Positions 12,411 to 25,100 of a stretch of 64,000 nt of DNA are shown one piece after another. The number at the start of each line of letters is the position of its first letter. Within the stretch, counting starts at the first letter, position 1. The stretch is from assembly GCA_012295275.1 (NCBI GenBank), contig CM022665.1:38774795-38838794 (forward strand), given 5' to 3'. The position numbers and the translations under genes are program-made. Under the pieces are notes generated by a model. That model was not told the DNA's origin. It saw only the letters and a program-made list of their open reading frames with translations, and ran no database searches. The DNA comes from Chrysomallon squamiferum (lineage: Eukaryota; Mollusca; Gastropoda; Neomphalida; Peltospiridae).

Positions 12411-12455
<45 letters not shown>

Positions 12456-12466
12456 TACTACTACTG

Positions 12467-12520
<54 letters not shown>

Positions 12521-12665
12521 ATAATAATAATAAAAATAATAATAATAATAATAACAATATGACCATCGTCTTCATCATCATTTGTATTCTTTTTGTTGTT
12601 ACTGATTTGACTACCACTATTCTTATTACTGCTGCTACTACTACTGCTACTACTACTACCACGTT
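12411..12665. repeat. Compound ATT/ACT/AAT triplet repeat
   Basis: An ATT array (about 12413-12452) changes to ACT triplets (about 12453-12520), then AAT (to about 12555). A second diffuse ACT/GCT patch lies at about 12610-12660. Confidence 0.9.
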
Positions 12666-12849
12666 TATTTGTCTCATAAATTACGTCTTTTTATTTTAAA
12701 CTGTTACATGATATTATAGGTATAAGGTAAAAAAACAAACAAAAACAAACAAAAACAAAACAAAAAAAAAACAACAAAAAAACAACAATACTAGCATACC
12801 ATGACACCATTATTAAGGGTATTTTTCATTGGGAACTATAATTTTGTAT

Positions 12850-12884
<35 letters not shown>

Positions 12885-13110
12885 TTTTTGGTCAGTTTCA
12901 TCCTGTTATCAAAGACAACAGTGTATGCTTTCTTATCTTTTGGAAGGTTCATTTTGTATATTAAAGTAATTTATTGGCTTTTTAAAAATATTTTATAAAA
13001 ATTACAATCGAAAGACAATAAATGCAGTCCTATTTTCTTATTTTATCGTAATAATTTTAATACGAATTTTTCTTTACATACAAACACACACACATACACA
13101 CACACACACT

Positions 13111-13142
<32 letters not shown>

Positions 13143-13619
13143 ATACAACTAAATAATCTTCCATTATCTGTTAATAATTTTTTTTGGTATCACAAATGTT
13201 TTTAATAACAATAAAAAAATAGTAACATTACTAATGTTAAGTTTTTATAATTTATTATTTCACTTAAAGCGATTAAAATTTGAAATTAACAAAGGATGGG
13301 GAAAAAATATGTATCAGCAAAAAAACAGAAAAAAAAAAAAAAAAAAAATGTAAAAAGACTAAGACAAATATAAAATAAATGCTGAAAAAAAATTAATAAA
13401 ATCAAAATCATATGTTTTAGCCACGCATGCTTTATTTCGATGATAAATAATTCGGATTTAGTAATAATGAAAATTTTAGATTTTTTTTTTTTTTTTTTAA
13501 TTTCTTCAGCTTAATTTTTATATTTAGTTGTTGTTTTTTTTCCCGTTTAATTGAGCATTAGCCTAAAATGGTAATATGAAATATTCAAGCAGATACCACT
13601 TTACTATGGCTTTTAGAAT
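12666..13619. other. AT-rich flank with small microsatellites
   Basis: Includes A/C-rich sequence at about 12729-12790, a (TTTA)n array at about 12846-12888, a CA array at about 13080-13137 and poly-A or poly-T runs near 13330 and 13482. No gene is recognised. Confidence 0.7.
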
Positions 13620-13854
13620 ATAAAAAAATTAAAAAATTAAAAAAAATAAAATAAATAAAAAAATAAAATAAAATAATACTAATAATAATAATAAAAATTA
13701 AAATTAAAATAAAAAAAAAAAAAAAACTGAATACTACTAATAATAATAATTGTATATAAAGATAGAGGAATTACATTTTATTTTATTAATGTTTTGGATG
13801 GTTCAAGGTTTGTATTATTTTTCTTCTGCTTCTTTTTCTTCTTCTTCTTATTAT

Positions 13855-13892
<38 letters not shown>

Positions 13893-13913
13893 TTAATAGT
13901 AATACTACTTCCT

Positions 13914-13982
<69 letters not shown>

Positions 13983-14335
13983 TGCTACTATTACTGTTAT
14001 TAATGTTCTTGTCGTTGTTGTTATTGCTTTTTTTTCTTAAATACAATATTTAATATTAAAAATAATGTTGATAATGATGATCACACACACACACAAAAAA
14101 TAAAAAAAATAATAATAGTAACGAAAATAATAATAGCGGTAGCAGCATCAGTAGCAATAGCAATGGTAATAATAATTGTAATAATGATAGTAGTAGTAGT
14201 AGTAGTTGCTGTTGTTGTTTTTGTTGTAGTAATAATAGTTGTAATAGTGATAGTACTAGTAGTAGTAATGATAGTAGCAGTACTAGTTGTTGCAGTAGTA
14301 GTAGTAGTAGTAGTAGTGGTAGTAGCAGTAGAAAT
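13620..14335. repeat. Triplet-repeat cluster (AAT, ACT, ATT, AGT)
   Basis: Roughly 700 bp of related triplets: A-rich AAT (13620-13745), ACT with GCT and CTT variants (13850-13950), ATT (13948-13982), then AAT/AGT mixtures (14103-14330). Adjacent blocks differ by single-base changes in the unit, as expected from serial mutation and re-expansion. Confidence 0.85.
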
Positions 14336-15193
14336 AAATTCTGCAACTCTTGACAGATAATTCGATCTGTTCTCAAATTTGACGTCGGCTTTTGATAGAG
14401 GGAGATGATAATGATGTTAAAAATTATTTTACACTGAATCCCATATAATTTAACTGAATTCTTTCATTTGAATATTTAAATTACCAAAAGCTATTAGATC
14501 CTTTTTTTTTTAATTCAAAATTTTAAAACAATTTTAATTATTAGAATGATATTATTTTAGACTGGTGAATTTTGGCTGCTTGAGTAATTCTATTGTATAA
14601 AAAAGTGGTATAATTATGCGTATTATATTCATATCGTAGAGTATGATGACCAGTATAACGTATTTATAAGTGCAGTGAGAAATAGAAAAATATTCTTATT
14701 AAATATAAGCCTTTTAAAATTAAATTCCTTGATTTCAGGCAAGAGAGTTCAAGATGTCCTCATTGGTTATTCTCTTTAGGTTAGTAGGTTAAGTGTTAAC
14801 AGGTCGACAGGGTTTTTTTTCGTATATTTGTACAACCATACTTTTATATTTATTTCCTATATACCCTAAGGTTTTACGTCAAATTGTAAAGGAAAGAAAA
14901 TTGGTATTTGTTTAGCTACACTTCAGTAAATGTCGTCGAGGATTAGGTTTTAGAAAAAAAAAAAAAAAAAAATCCCTCATCCACATTATCAGCATTATAG
15001 TGGTGGTGGTATAGTTGTTGTTGTCGTCGCCGTTAATATATTTTCACTTAGATATGGTATCTCCAGAGTAACTTGTTTAATTATCATAATTTCGAGGGCA
15101 TGAAAAGTACAACGTCATCAACAACAACAACAACAGCAAAAAGAACCCTAACTGCAACGAGATAATTCCCAAAAACTTCTCTCCCTGTCTTAT
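14336..15193. other. AT-rich upstream flank
   Basis: Nothing gene-like. A poly-A run lies at about 14954-14971 and small GTG/GTT triplet patches at about 15000-15030. Confidence 0.6.
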
Positions 15194-15780
15194 TTGATCA
15201 ATGACATGTCTATTTATCCATTACGAAAGAAAATATTTGTTTATACAGATATACATACTAACTTCAAAATCCATGTTAAGCTTATGAAAATACTGTTTAA
15301 TTATTCTAATTTGAAGGGCGTATGGTTGAAATGTGATATAATCTCAACATCCCGACCAAGGCATGTTGATCGATGGTATGTCCATACATTTATGACTTCC
15401 AAACCAGATAGAAAATGTTTCTCTGCACGTCCAAACTGATTTTTTAAAACTATTTTTGCTGGCTATGACGTAAAATAGACAACAGTGTGATAGTTCAAAC
15501 AATGGATTTTGAAAAGAGGTATAATCCGTATAATTACCAAAAATATTTTGGGCGATGTCTTTATAAAATATATATAAAAATATAAAAAATAATAATAATA
15601 ATAATAATAATACCTTCATGAAACTATCCAGAATGACTTTACAAGTTAACTAGCTAGAACAGGAAATCGCGCAGTAATACACCGAGGCATTTTGATTGAT
15701 CGTTTGTCCATATGACCACCAAGACAGCCAGAAAATATTTGTTTGCACAGATATCCACACTGACTTTAGCAAACCATCTA
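15194..15780. repeat. Degenerate tandem repeat, period about 165-170 bp
   Basis: Three diverged copies begin with TTGAT at 15194, 15366 and 15692. Each continues through a TGTCYAT word and a GAAAATRTTT word to a degenerate CACAGATATCC-like segment. The first two starts are 172 bp apart and the second and third 326 bp, about twice that, so a fourth, more eroded copy may lie between. No coding frame is preserved. Confidence 0.6.
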
Positions 15781-16854
15781 CGTCCTCTGTCTCGACAGTT
15801 AAATGACATTCCACGACCATCCTTGCTGCCAAGTGACAGAGCCGAGAGTTCTGTTCGCATAATCCAGTGTCACTTATCTAATGTCAATATATTTTCAGAT
15901 ATCCTTTTCTTTAAATAAAAAAAAAAAGAAGAAGAAGTAAAAAGATGTTAGTATATATATATATATATAATATACATATATACACTCAAGACCATTTTGC
16001 AACCCTTATGAACCACCACGTTCCTCAAAATCTATCATTCTGAAAGAATTCATCTCTTAGCAAGCAGTGATGATGGTTTCGGTGTTTCATGCATCATTTC
16101 TGAAGCCACTGCTAAGGGTCAGAGTGTTTGTCTAAAGTCTCGCGGTCGTTTGAGTGGGTTTGACTGAGATCAAGCATTCTACATACATCTGTGATAGGCG
16201 ACCTGGGAAATATATCTCCTTACTAACAAGGGGATATTAATCGGGAACAAGCTAGAGTCAAACAGAAGGAAATTGAGGAAGAAGTGCGCTCTCTAGATCA
16301 AGTTTTAAGAGCAGGCGATAAGTGTTTGTCCGTCTCATTTATGGCAGAGATCTTGCGTGTTGAAATTAGTTAAGTCGACTTTCTTCGGCTCTTTACGCGC
16401 TACAGCGCCTCCGTGTCCGCGGATTAATCGATTATCTTCCGGAATAAATGCGGAAAGTGAAGCTATCACATGTACGATTTAATATTTCATTTTTTTTTTT
16501 TTTTTTTTAACGTTTACACTGTTAAATAATTCATTCGTGTCATTTCATCTGGTTTGTGATAATCGCATGTTTCAATTTGTTGTGTAAAATTTCTTTATTT
16601 ACCGTCATTTCACATTATTACGAGCTTTGATTGAACCTCTACTTTTTTATTTTTTTTTTGTTGGAGAATTTAATAAGGTCGAGTTCTAAAAAGAAATTAC
16701 CAAGAAGACAAATAAACTAGCCTATCTAACAAAATGAGAGAAAATTGGGCTTTATTTATCAACCTCTCGTATCGTAGTAATTCATTTCCTCAAACTGTCA
16801 CAAACCGAACACACCTGATCAGCCATCAATCATCGTGAAAAGGGTGGGACGCGT
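15781..16854. other. Upstream flank of Nkx2.2, candidate proximal regulatory DNA
   Basis: About 15990-16480 is complex and rises in CpG content toward the gene (for example the GC-rich segment at 16390-16425). An ETS-like TTCCGGAA lies at about 16437-16444. A (TA)n tract is at about 15951-15969 and poly-T runs near 16491 and 16650. No exon is recognised. Confidence 0.45.
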
Positions 16855-17030
16855 CTCGGAGATTAGACCAATCGCTTTCCAGTTTTTTGATCGAACAAAT
16901 TTCTGCTTGAGCACTCTGTTAGGCGTATGACCGCGCCCCGCCCCTTCCGTCAGTGGACGTGGCCTATCGGACGCTTATTTCACGCCACAATATTATAATC
17001 GTCACAAAGAGGGCACAATAGATTTCAATA
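16855..17030 (+). promoter_or_regulatory. Probable core promoter of the Nkx2.2-like gene
   Basis: Ordered promoter-like elements precede exon 1: CCAAT at 16868-16872, a GC box with CCCCGCCCC at 16936-16944, and a TATA-like TATTATAAT at 16991-16999. An Inr-like TTCAATA places a possible start near 17027, about 30 bp downstream of the TATA-like element. The GC-rich segment stands out against the AT-rich surroundings. The start site is inferred. If a 5' UTR intron ends at the CAG just before the first ATG, the true promoter would lie elsewhere. Confidence 0.5.
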
Positions 17031-17193
17031 CACCTTTTATGTAACGAAGGCGCTGTGTGTGAGAGTGTCACATTGGGGTGGTTTTTGAGAGAAAAAAAAA
17101 AAAAAAAAAAAGAAAATTAAAATTAGGAAAAAAAAAAAAATCGTACGAGCCCTCCTGTATTTAACTTAGCGGAAAATTGATCTGTATTGGCAG
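17027..17193 (+). other. Predicted 5' UTR
   Basis: Leader between the inferred start site and the first ATG. It contains poly-A runs at 17092-17111 and 17128-17140, a GGGGTGGT word near 17075, and an in-frame TAG at 17167-17169 that prevents N-terminal extension in this exon. The sequence ATTGGCAG directly before the ATG could also be a 3' splice site. Confidence 0.45.
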
Positions 17194-17440
17194 ATGGATG
17201 TTGGACTGGCCATGAATAGCACCAAAACTTCAAGCAGCTTTTCCGTCAAGGATTTACTGGATCTGCCAGAAGCCAAAGTCGCCAAAGCAAGCCCGAGGGA
17301 CGGGGAGGGACTCGATCTGAGCACCACCGTCAGCGCTGCCGTTCACGGCATGGCCCCGGTGACGCCGTACTTCGACAACAGCGACAACCCGTACACCCGC
17401 TGGCTTCAGACTAACGAAACGGCGCACTACAACACACACA
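17194..17440 (+). CDS. Nkx2.2: Nkx2.2-like homeobox protein, coding exon 1
   Basis: First coding exon of an NK2-class homeodomain transcription factor, acting in the nucleus. It encodes residues 1-82 and the first base of codon 83. The TN (tinman/Eh1-like) motif, residues 14-25 with FSVKDLLDLP, is the known Groucho co-repressor contact of the family. Residues 58-71 (PYFDNSDNPYTRWL) match a block that is highly conserved in Nkx2.2/vnd proteins. The ATG at 17194 is the first after an in-frame TAG at 17167; Met7 is an alternative start that would begin closer to the vertebrate N terminus. The exon ends at a strong donor (A|GTAAGT, GT at 17441). Reading into the intron gives an unrelated 41-residue extension, which is best taken as unspliced sequence. 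Exon GC content is clearly above that of the flanks. Confidence 0.93.
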
Positions 17441-17605
17441 GTAAGTGGTACTTGTTAGAGACAACTTCATTGGATATAAGTAGAGTTGTTGACGTTATCC
17501 CACATAAGTGTATGAGATATCTTCTGTATGAGCCATTTCACATCACAATGAGCAACGAGAGTTAAGAATGTATAACCGTCTTATTGTGAGAAAAAAAAAA
17601 ATGGC

Positions 17606-17922
17606 TTGTTAAATAGGTAGCTGTTAAAAATAATTATACACCTTACGTCGCTTATTATGTACTAGATAAAAATGTATAGATTTTTCTTTTTAAATAGATA
17701 CTTGTTAAAAATAATACCGTGTACACACCTTATTATTGTCAATACGTCGTTTATTAAACATCTAAATACACTCACTAACTCTTCTCGTTAAACAGATACT
17801 TGCTATAAATAATATTTTATAATATATATATAATATTATTCTTAGCAAGTATGTGTGTGTATATATATACAACTTATTTCTGAGAAAACGTCGCTTATTA
17901 AATATCTAGATAAAATGTTTCT
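17606..17922. repeat. Three-copy diverged tandem repeat with hairpin
   Basis: Three imperfect copies start near 17606, 17690 and 17786, each with TTAAAYAGRTA, TTGYTAWAAATAAT, ACGTCGYTTATTA and a CTAGATAAA-like end. Copy lengths are about 85, 97 and 135 bp; the third is enlarged by AT and GT insertions. That enlargement includes a palindrome with perfect 10-bp outer arms (ATACTTGCTA at 17796-17805, TAGCAAGTAT at 17843-17852) and largely paired inner arms. It lies about 170 bp inside the intron. Confidence 0.65.
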
Positions 17923-18137
17923 TGTAAAATATATTTTCTGTTCGAAGTTGTGAGATAAATACGAAACCTTTATTTTATTTATTTTGTTATACATCTTGTA
18001 GAACGGGCATATAATATAAATTTAATTTAAAAGAAACCAAAACTAAATTCTGATGATAATAAATGTTTCAGTGAGTTTCTTTCACAACTGAATCGTTTTG
18101 AAATAAAATAAAGTTAATTTATCTATTTATATTGATA

Positions 18138-18263
18138 AGAAATAATAATAATAATAATAATAGCAAAACAGCAGCAGTAGTAATAGAAGTAGAAACAGTA
18201 GCAATAGTAGTAGTAGCAGTAGCAGTAGTAGTAGTAGTGGTAGTGGTAGTGGTAGTGGTAGTG

Positions 18264-18294
<31 letters not shown>

Positions 18295-18320
18295 CAGCAG
18301 CAGCAGCAGCAGAAGTTTTT
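18138..18320. repeat. AAT/AGT/GTG/AGC triplet cluster
   Basis: Successive AAT, AGT, GGTAGT and AGC triplet blocks. Open frames on both strands are poly-Val, poly-Tyr or poly-Ala artefacts. Confidence 0.9.
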
Positions 18321-19964
18321 TGTTATATTGGTGATGGTGGCAGTGGTGTTGTAGAACTGAAATTTTATAAAATGTGAATTTATCTGAGATAATATTAAAT
18401 CAGGAACCCAGTTCATATTAATCTTTTTTTTATTTTGCTAGCTCCACGATAAAATAAATAAATAAATAAATAAATAAATAAATCATAGAGAAACAAACAA
18501 ATAAACAAGCATTTCCTTGATTTTGTTCCATTCTCATTTTCTTAAAATTATTTTAACACTGCATTAAAATATAATTAAACACTGAAAACGTTGTTTTTTA
18601 CATTAAATATCAGAATTATTATTATGAAGAATCGATAATAATAAAGAAATGATGAAGAATTACTGCCCAACATGTGAGTGCGGAATTTGTTTGTTATTTA
18701 CTTTTCAGTTACTCCAGTATTTACTTGCCATGTTGGTAAATATAAAAAACGTTGACAAATAGTGATAATATTTCTTGCTGCAGTAATTGTCTTTAAGAGA
18801 TATAAGATCAAACCGAAAGATAAAATTGTCGTTATTTTTATTATTATTATTATTATTTCTTTCTCAGTGCATGAGAATGTACAGTTATGTTTATATGTTA
18901 CATATTTCGTTTGTATGTATGTATGTATGCATGTATGTATGAATGAATGAATGAATGAATATAAAAGTATGCATGTGTGTATGTTTTGATCTATTTACAT
19001 GTATTTATGTATTTATAGATGTGTACTTTTGTGTGTCTGTTTGTTGCTCCTTGTAATTATACATAAACGACCACTGCCTTATGCAATCCTCAAAAGGTAA
19101 CACTATGAAAACCATAATTACAGTCGACTTTTCACAAATTAAATACATATCTTTGTTACAGTGTAGAGCATTTTATTAGATTGCATTTTCAAGAGAAAAA
19201 TAAGCTTATAAAATACAGTTTGATATTCATATTTCAAAAACATATCCTGTGTTTTATTCATTTAAGTGCAATATTAAATAAAGTTTTAAAATATTAATGT
19301 TTTGCAATATTCTTACAAGTGTATTTGTTTGCACACTGCAGTAGTGTAAGTACTTGAGATAAGCATTAAAAAAAAAAATTAGTTTTGTTTTAGATGCATT
19401 AAAACGTACATTAATAACAGGAAAAAGATTATGAATATAATTATTGTAAGGAATGTGTGGGTTTAAACAAAATAAAATAAAATAAACAAATGAACAAACA
19501 AACAAACAAATAAACAAATAAATAAATAATGAAAAAATTTATTATAGTAATAATAATATTATTATTATTATATTACAGCTTACTAGATAGAAAATCAGTT
19601 TATCCAAAAATTTTATAACCTTTAAAAAGTATTGAAATGTTTTGGCTTTAAAAAGATGAGTTGCCAAAATATATTGCTTATGATAAATGTTTCTTTTTCT
19701 TTTCTTTTTTTCTTCTTTTCAGTGAATTCAGTATCTTTTAATATAACACTGAATAGATTCTTTCTTTTTCTTCTTCGTTAAGAAAAAAAATATTACTTGT
19801 TAATTGTGTATCTTTATAATATTAAGGTAGGAATACAGTGTTTGAAATAATAATGTTTCAATTTTTAAAAGATAGATAAATGGTACGTAGTCGATAGTTT
19901 GGATTTGTAAATAATTAATGTATCTCACATTTTAAGACTGCGGAGTATCTGCAGAATATTTTTT

Positions 19965-19999
<35 letters not shown>

Positions 20000-20094
20000 T
20001 TAATCTTAGTACTATCACAGTTAATCCTACTAAGATGGCTATTAATATCAGTATAATAATCACGAATCAAATAACGCTATTAATATTAATAACA

Positions 20095-20581
20095 ATAATA
20101 ATTTATAATAATAATAACTAACAACAACAATCATAATAATAGTAACAACAACAACAACAATAACAACAACAACAATCAACATTAATAACAGTGCACTTTT
20201 ATAATTATAACGATTATAATGATAATAAATAAATAAACAAATAAACAAGATAAAATATTACGTATAATACGTTACACTTTTACTGGGCCTGTGGACTAGA
20301 TAGATTACCAGACTAACTCCAGTAATACTGTGTGTTTCAAGCACAATTTGCATGTTTTAAACCACAATAAACTCCTATCTAGAGAGTTCAGGTGTATTTA
20401 CTGTCAATATTTCACTGTGTCTTTTGAAAACACTCTGAGTGTGTTTGAAATATGACGTAATTCAGTTGCTTGTACAGTGTTGTGCACTTTACGTTTGACA
20501 CATAGGAAGACAAATTTCATAGTCATATTTTTTATCTTGAGGTCATATAATTCATACCGCGCAGCCGAATTGTTGTTCATG

Positions 20582-20626
<45 letters not shown>

Positions 20627-20749
20627 GCTGTTATTATTATCTGCATAAATTATTTCTGAGCAGTAGCATTACCAACAGTATTATTGAAATTTTTATAAAA
20701 ATAGTTAACATCGTGAATACTACCACTACTACTACAGCAACTACTACTT

Positions 20750-20780
<31 letters not shown>

Positions 20781-20821
20781 TACTACTATTATTAATCATA
20801 TAATCATAATAATAACAATAA

Positions 20822-20856
<35 letters not shown>
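20095..20856. repeat. Scattered AAT/AAC, ATT and ACT triplet arrays in intron
   Basis: AAT/AAC patches lie at about 20095-20180, an ATT array at about 20582-20626, an ACT array at about 20720-20790 and a second ATT array at about 20822-20856. The DNA between (20280-20570) is ordinary unique sequence. Confidence 0.85.
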
Positions 20857-20859
<3 letters not shown>

Positions 20860-21049
20860 TTTAATATCTTTATTAAATATTATTTTAGAAGAATAAATAA
20901 ATAATTATAATGCACATACACACGCTCATTTCGACGGATTATCTCAACTACAGTAACGCTAAAACAAAGATACTGAAAAATATTTTAAGCTAAAAAATAA
21001 ATATTTAGTCTTTTGAAAATATAAATCATGCAATGAACACAGTTTTATG

Positions 21050-21081
<32 letters not shown>

Positions 21082-21354
21082 TAATAGAGCCATATAATAA
21101 AACATTAGTAGTAGTAGTAGTGGTAGTATCTGTATTATTAGTATTGTTATAAATTGTATTGTTTTTCTGAATTAATACATTTCTAGAAACCAGTTTATCA
21201 AAATTCAGTAATGATTGTCAAGGACAGAATTAAAGACTCAGAAATCTTACATGCTTAAACACATAAAATAGTTTTAACTCTAAAATATTTGATTTTCAGT
21301 AAAGATATCAATAAAATATAAATTAAATCGATATGAAAATAATTTTACTTCCCA

Positions 21355-21455
<101 letters not shown>

Positions 21456-22163
21456 GTTATTTTAATAATTATTATTATTATTAATTTTTATAAAATCTCA
21501 AAATATCTCAGACAGAAAAGTTACAGTAATTTTATTTATCAACGTAACAGATAATTTCATCCTTTTTCTTTTCAAGATAAGCAAACTGTAAATTAATCAA
21601 TTATTATAACAACTAAATTAATATATTAATAATATTATAACTAGTAAATTCATGTTAATAACGATTACTACTTGTAAATTAACTGTATTTAATAAATAAA
21701 TAATTATTATCATAACTACTGAATTAACTAATAGCATTTAACAATAGTAAAAACAACTGTGCAAAGGTGATCGAAAATATCTGTTAATAATATTCTAAAT
21801 TTGGAAATCGAAACTAGAAAGTCTTTAATCAATACTGACTTGTTAATAGTGGTCACGTAAGTTCAGAGATAAGTTGGGTGTATATGTTTACAATTAAGGC
21901 TTGTTTAAGATAAGAACAAAATACATGTCAAGATAACTGTATAGATGAAACACACCGTAATACATATTTTTCATAAGTGAAATGTTATGTACTAATACTG
22001 AAGTAACTGATTATGATAAACATAATATCATGTTTAAAACCTTTCAGTAAATTAACACTAAAATTACATCTTCGGATAATGCTCGTGTTAGATTAGTTTA
22101 TAAACACAAACATTTTTTAAACCATACATTTAGCTGTGTTTATTTATTTTACTCTCCTTTTTA

Positions 22164-22169
22164 TATTTG

Positions 22170-22232
<63 letters not shown>

Positions 22233-22239
22233 TATTTAT

Positions 22240-22276
<37 letters not shown>
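22164..22276. repeat. (ATT)n then (TTAG)n
   Basis: An ATT array to about 22230 is followed by TTAG tetranucleotides to about 22276, with a TTTG/TTAG end. Confidence 0.9.
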
Positions 22277-22278
<2 letters not shown>

Positions 22279-22839
22279 GTTTGTTAGTTTCATTTCAAGA
22301 TTTATTTATTTATGTAGTAATATATTTAATTATAGTCATGGATTATAAATACTGTTTATTTCTTTATTTATAATCATATCTGTATACATTTATTTAATTG
22401 TATTGTTCATTTATTTACAAAACATTTGTCGTAGACCTTTCTTTATCTATTAAAGCAAACTTTTTCTAATTATTTTAGTCATTTTTAGGTAACTTATTTT
22501 TGTCTTTATCCACAAACAAAATAACAAAACGCACACGCACACATTCGTATACACGGATACAACCATTTTTTTTTGAAAATGGCTGTTTTTATTCGTATCT
22601 CCCAAAAAGATATTTTGATAAATATATAATAATTCTTTACAATTCCATACTAACTTCAAATCTTTTAAACCGTACTAACGTTAGCCTACAGCAGACCGTA
22701 TTTCCCATATATATATACCACCATTTTTCTGTGCTATTTTTTTTTTTTTTTTTTTAATTTATATATATATATATATATATATATCCGTAAGTACTTACAC
22801 TAATTCTTTATATTATCACGAATGTTTACCTAGTTAATT

Positions 22840-23460
22840 TTCGAGTTGACAACAAGATATCTTAACCTTAAACGAGCTGAAAAATCAGCGCTTGTCTCGT
22901 CAATATTCATTTATAGAGTTCTCGTTTATTCATCTCCCAACAGAGACACCATGTCGGCAAACACACGGGTTAAAAAAAAAGAAAAAAAAAAAAGAAAAAA
23001 GAAGATAATAATATAAAAAAACATAGCCTGAGTTCGTCTCTTAATCTTTCGGCGCCCTAAGATCGCTTCACAATTGCCTGTGTTAGTGGTCGTTTGCTTT
23101 TACTTCGACTTCAAGTGGGTGCTTTCCTTTCATTCAGCGCTTTATTGCAGAATCTTTTACCTACACCTTCTGATATAAACAGCCTAGGTGACCACGGTCA
23201 GCGAATCGAGGCTCTGTGTAAACTTTACCTATTCTTCTGTCGAGTAGTTTATGGACTAGCGTTACTGAAAAACGTCCCTCCCCGGCAATATTTTAGGACG
23301 TATTACGACTATAGAAGGAAAATACAAAAGTCGTTGACAGTTTATTATGTTGATTAAGAACGCTGAGCATTTCAGATTCTAATGCATTAAGTACTAAACT
23401 CGCCTGCACGGGTAATGGTCTTAAGTTTTCATACGAAGAGCGATTTAAGTTGAAATATGT
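22840..23460 (+). promoter_or_regulatory. Candidate intronic regulatory island
   Basis: The interval is complex and CpG-containing against an AT-rich intron. It includes the NK2-type site TCAAGTGG at 23111-23118, a possible autoregulatory site if functional. An open frame at 23094-23357 (87 codons) resembles nothing known and lacks convincing splice sites. A-rich sequence at about 22971-23010 interrupts the island. The regulatory role is inferred. Confidence 0.3.
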
Positions 23461-24329
23461 ACGAGGTGTTTACCGATCGTGTTGATTTGATAAATATATA
23501 TATTTTTTTATTATTATTTTCTTTTTTTTTTTTTTTTTTTCTTTTTTTTCTCTGTCCTAAATGCCGTGATATTGTCGAAGTTAAGAGAGGAACATTTTCA
23601 GCTCAGAAAGTTTTTTTTTTTTTTCTTTTTTTTTTAAAAAAGTTTCTGAAATGCAGTTATTTTTCTTTGAGACGTGTTCAGTACGCATTTGTGAATGGAA
23701 ATGCATTTGTCGTGACAAAGCAGATATGTTATAAAGCAAAGGGTAAAATGTTTGCATGTAAATGACATGCAAAATTTTTACCCTCTACTTTCAAGGTTGT
23801 TTTTTTTTTGTTTGTTTTTTTCACAGCAAATAAAAAATTAGTTCTTGGAAATGCAAACATATTCTGCTTTTGAACAAAATAGATCTTTAGTTAATTTATT
23901 TCTGAAGTTTTCATTATAATGAGAGTAAGGACGAGAGAAAAATGGCTATTGATATATTATAATGGATATTTCTTTTTATGCAAAGGTATTTAAAAATGAA
24001 ACTTATTTGCCACACGTACTTTAAAATTAAACTGTTCACTGCGTAGATATTTTTTGTTTGTTTGTTTGTTTGGGTTGCTGTTTTACTATTCATTCATTCA
24101 TTCTTTTACTTATTTTTATTTTATTTATTTATTATTTCTTAATTCAAACTGACAAATCCCAGTTAACGAACGAAAATGTTATTGGTCTAATTATAATGAG
24201 TAATTATGTTCTTTTAAGAAAATATATTTTTAGAAATAAACAAAGACTCTAACCTTCATATAATCTGTTTGATAAATAAATACAACACAACTGTGATAAT
24301 TTATCAGTTTAGATAATTTAGTCCTTTGG

Positions 24330-24360
<31 letters not shown>

Positions 24361-24554
24361 CAAATCCTTTATTATTTTCCCCTTCAGTTTTACCATCCAC
24401 CAAATACATAAAGACACAGAGACACACACACACACACACACACACACAAATACACTGTTTCTCTTTACCCTTCGCTCTCCCGGAAATGGTTTTGATTTGA
24501 ACGTTCGACAGAGCCATATTCACAATAATAGAAGTTATTATTTAAAATAATTTA

Positions 24555-24830
24555 GCGCTATAAAACTGGCCATTAAACTTGCGGTCGATTTTTCGGGCAA
24601 CTAAAATGCAATAAATAAATTGCGGCGCGTGTAAAAATCTCTAATGAATCGTATGTCCTTGGCCAGGGGGATGTTTTGGAACTTTTTACAAGTATTTCCG
24701 ATATGTTTGCTTTGTCGACGCACGCATGTTATAATAAAACTAATTTCAACAGCGTGTTTGTTGTCCAAGTGCGTATGTGCGTGTGCGGTGGGTGAGTGCG
24801 TGTGGTGTTGGTTTTTTGTCGATTTTTCCG
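24555..24830 (+). promoter_or_regulatory. Candidate intronic regulatory island
   Basis: Complex sequence with homeodomain-type words (CATTAAAC, GCAATAAATAAATTGCG, CTAATGAATCG) and a G-rich GTGCGTGTGCGGTGGGTGAG segment ahead of an (AT)n tract. No conserved protein is seen in the open frames. The role is inferred from complexity and motif content only. Confidence 0.3.
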
Positions 24831-24835
24831 TTTGA

Positions 24836-24872
<37 letters not shown>

Positions 24873-24964
24873 TTTGAAATAAGAATAAAATATATAGATA
24901 ATCAAAAATATGAATGAAGAACAGAAATAAATAATGTATTAAGTGAATATATACTAGCATATAT

Positions 24965-25100
24965 ACATACATACATATATGTTATTATTATTATCATCAT
25001 TATTATTTATTATCATCATCGAGTTATTATCATCACCATCATCATCATTATTACTATCATTATCATAATTATCATGATTATTATTATTATCATTGTCAAC
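24965..25100. repeat. ATT/ATC triplet repeat
   Basis: Mixed ATT and ATC triplets with CATA at the 5' edge. Open frames are poly-Asn/Asp artefacts. Confidence 0.85.

Noticed and set aside
17441-17565. Continuation of the exon 1 frame into intron sequence as a short isoform
   Set aside because: The donor A|GTAAGT is near-perfect and the extension resembles no NK2 protein. Intron retention cannot be excluded but is not supported.
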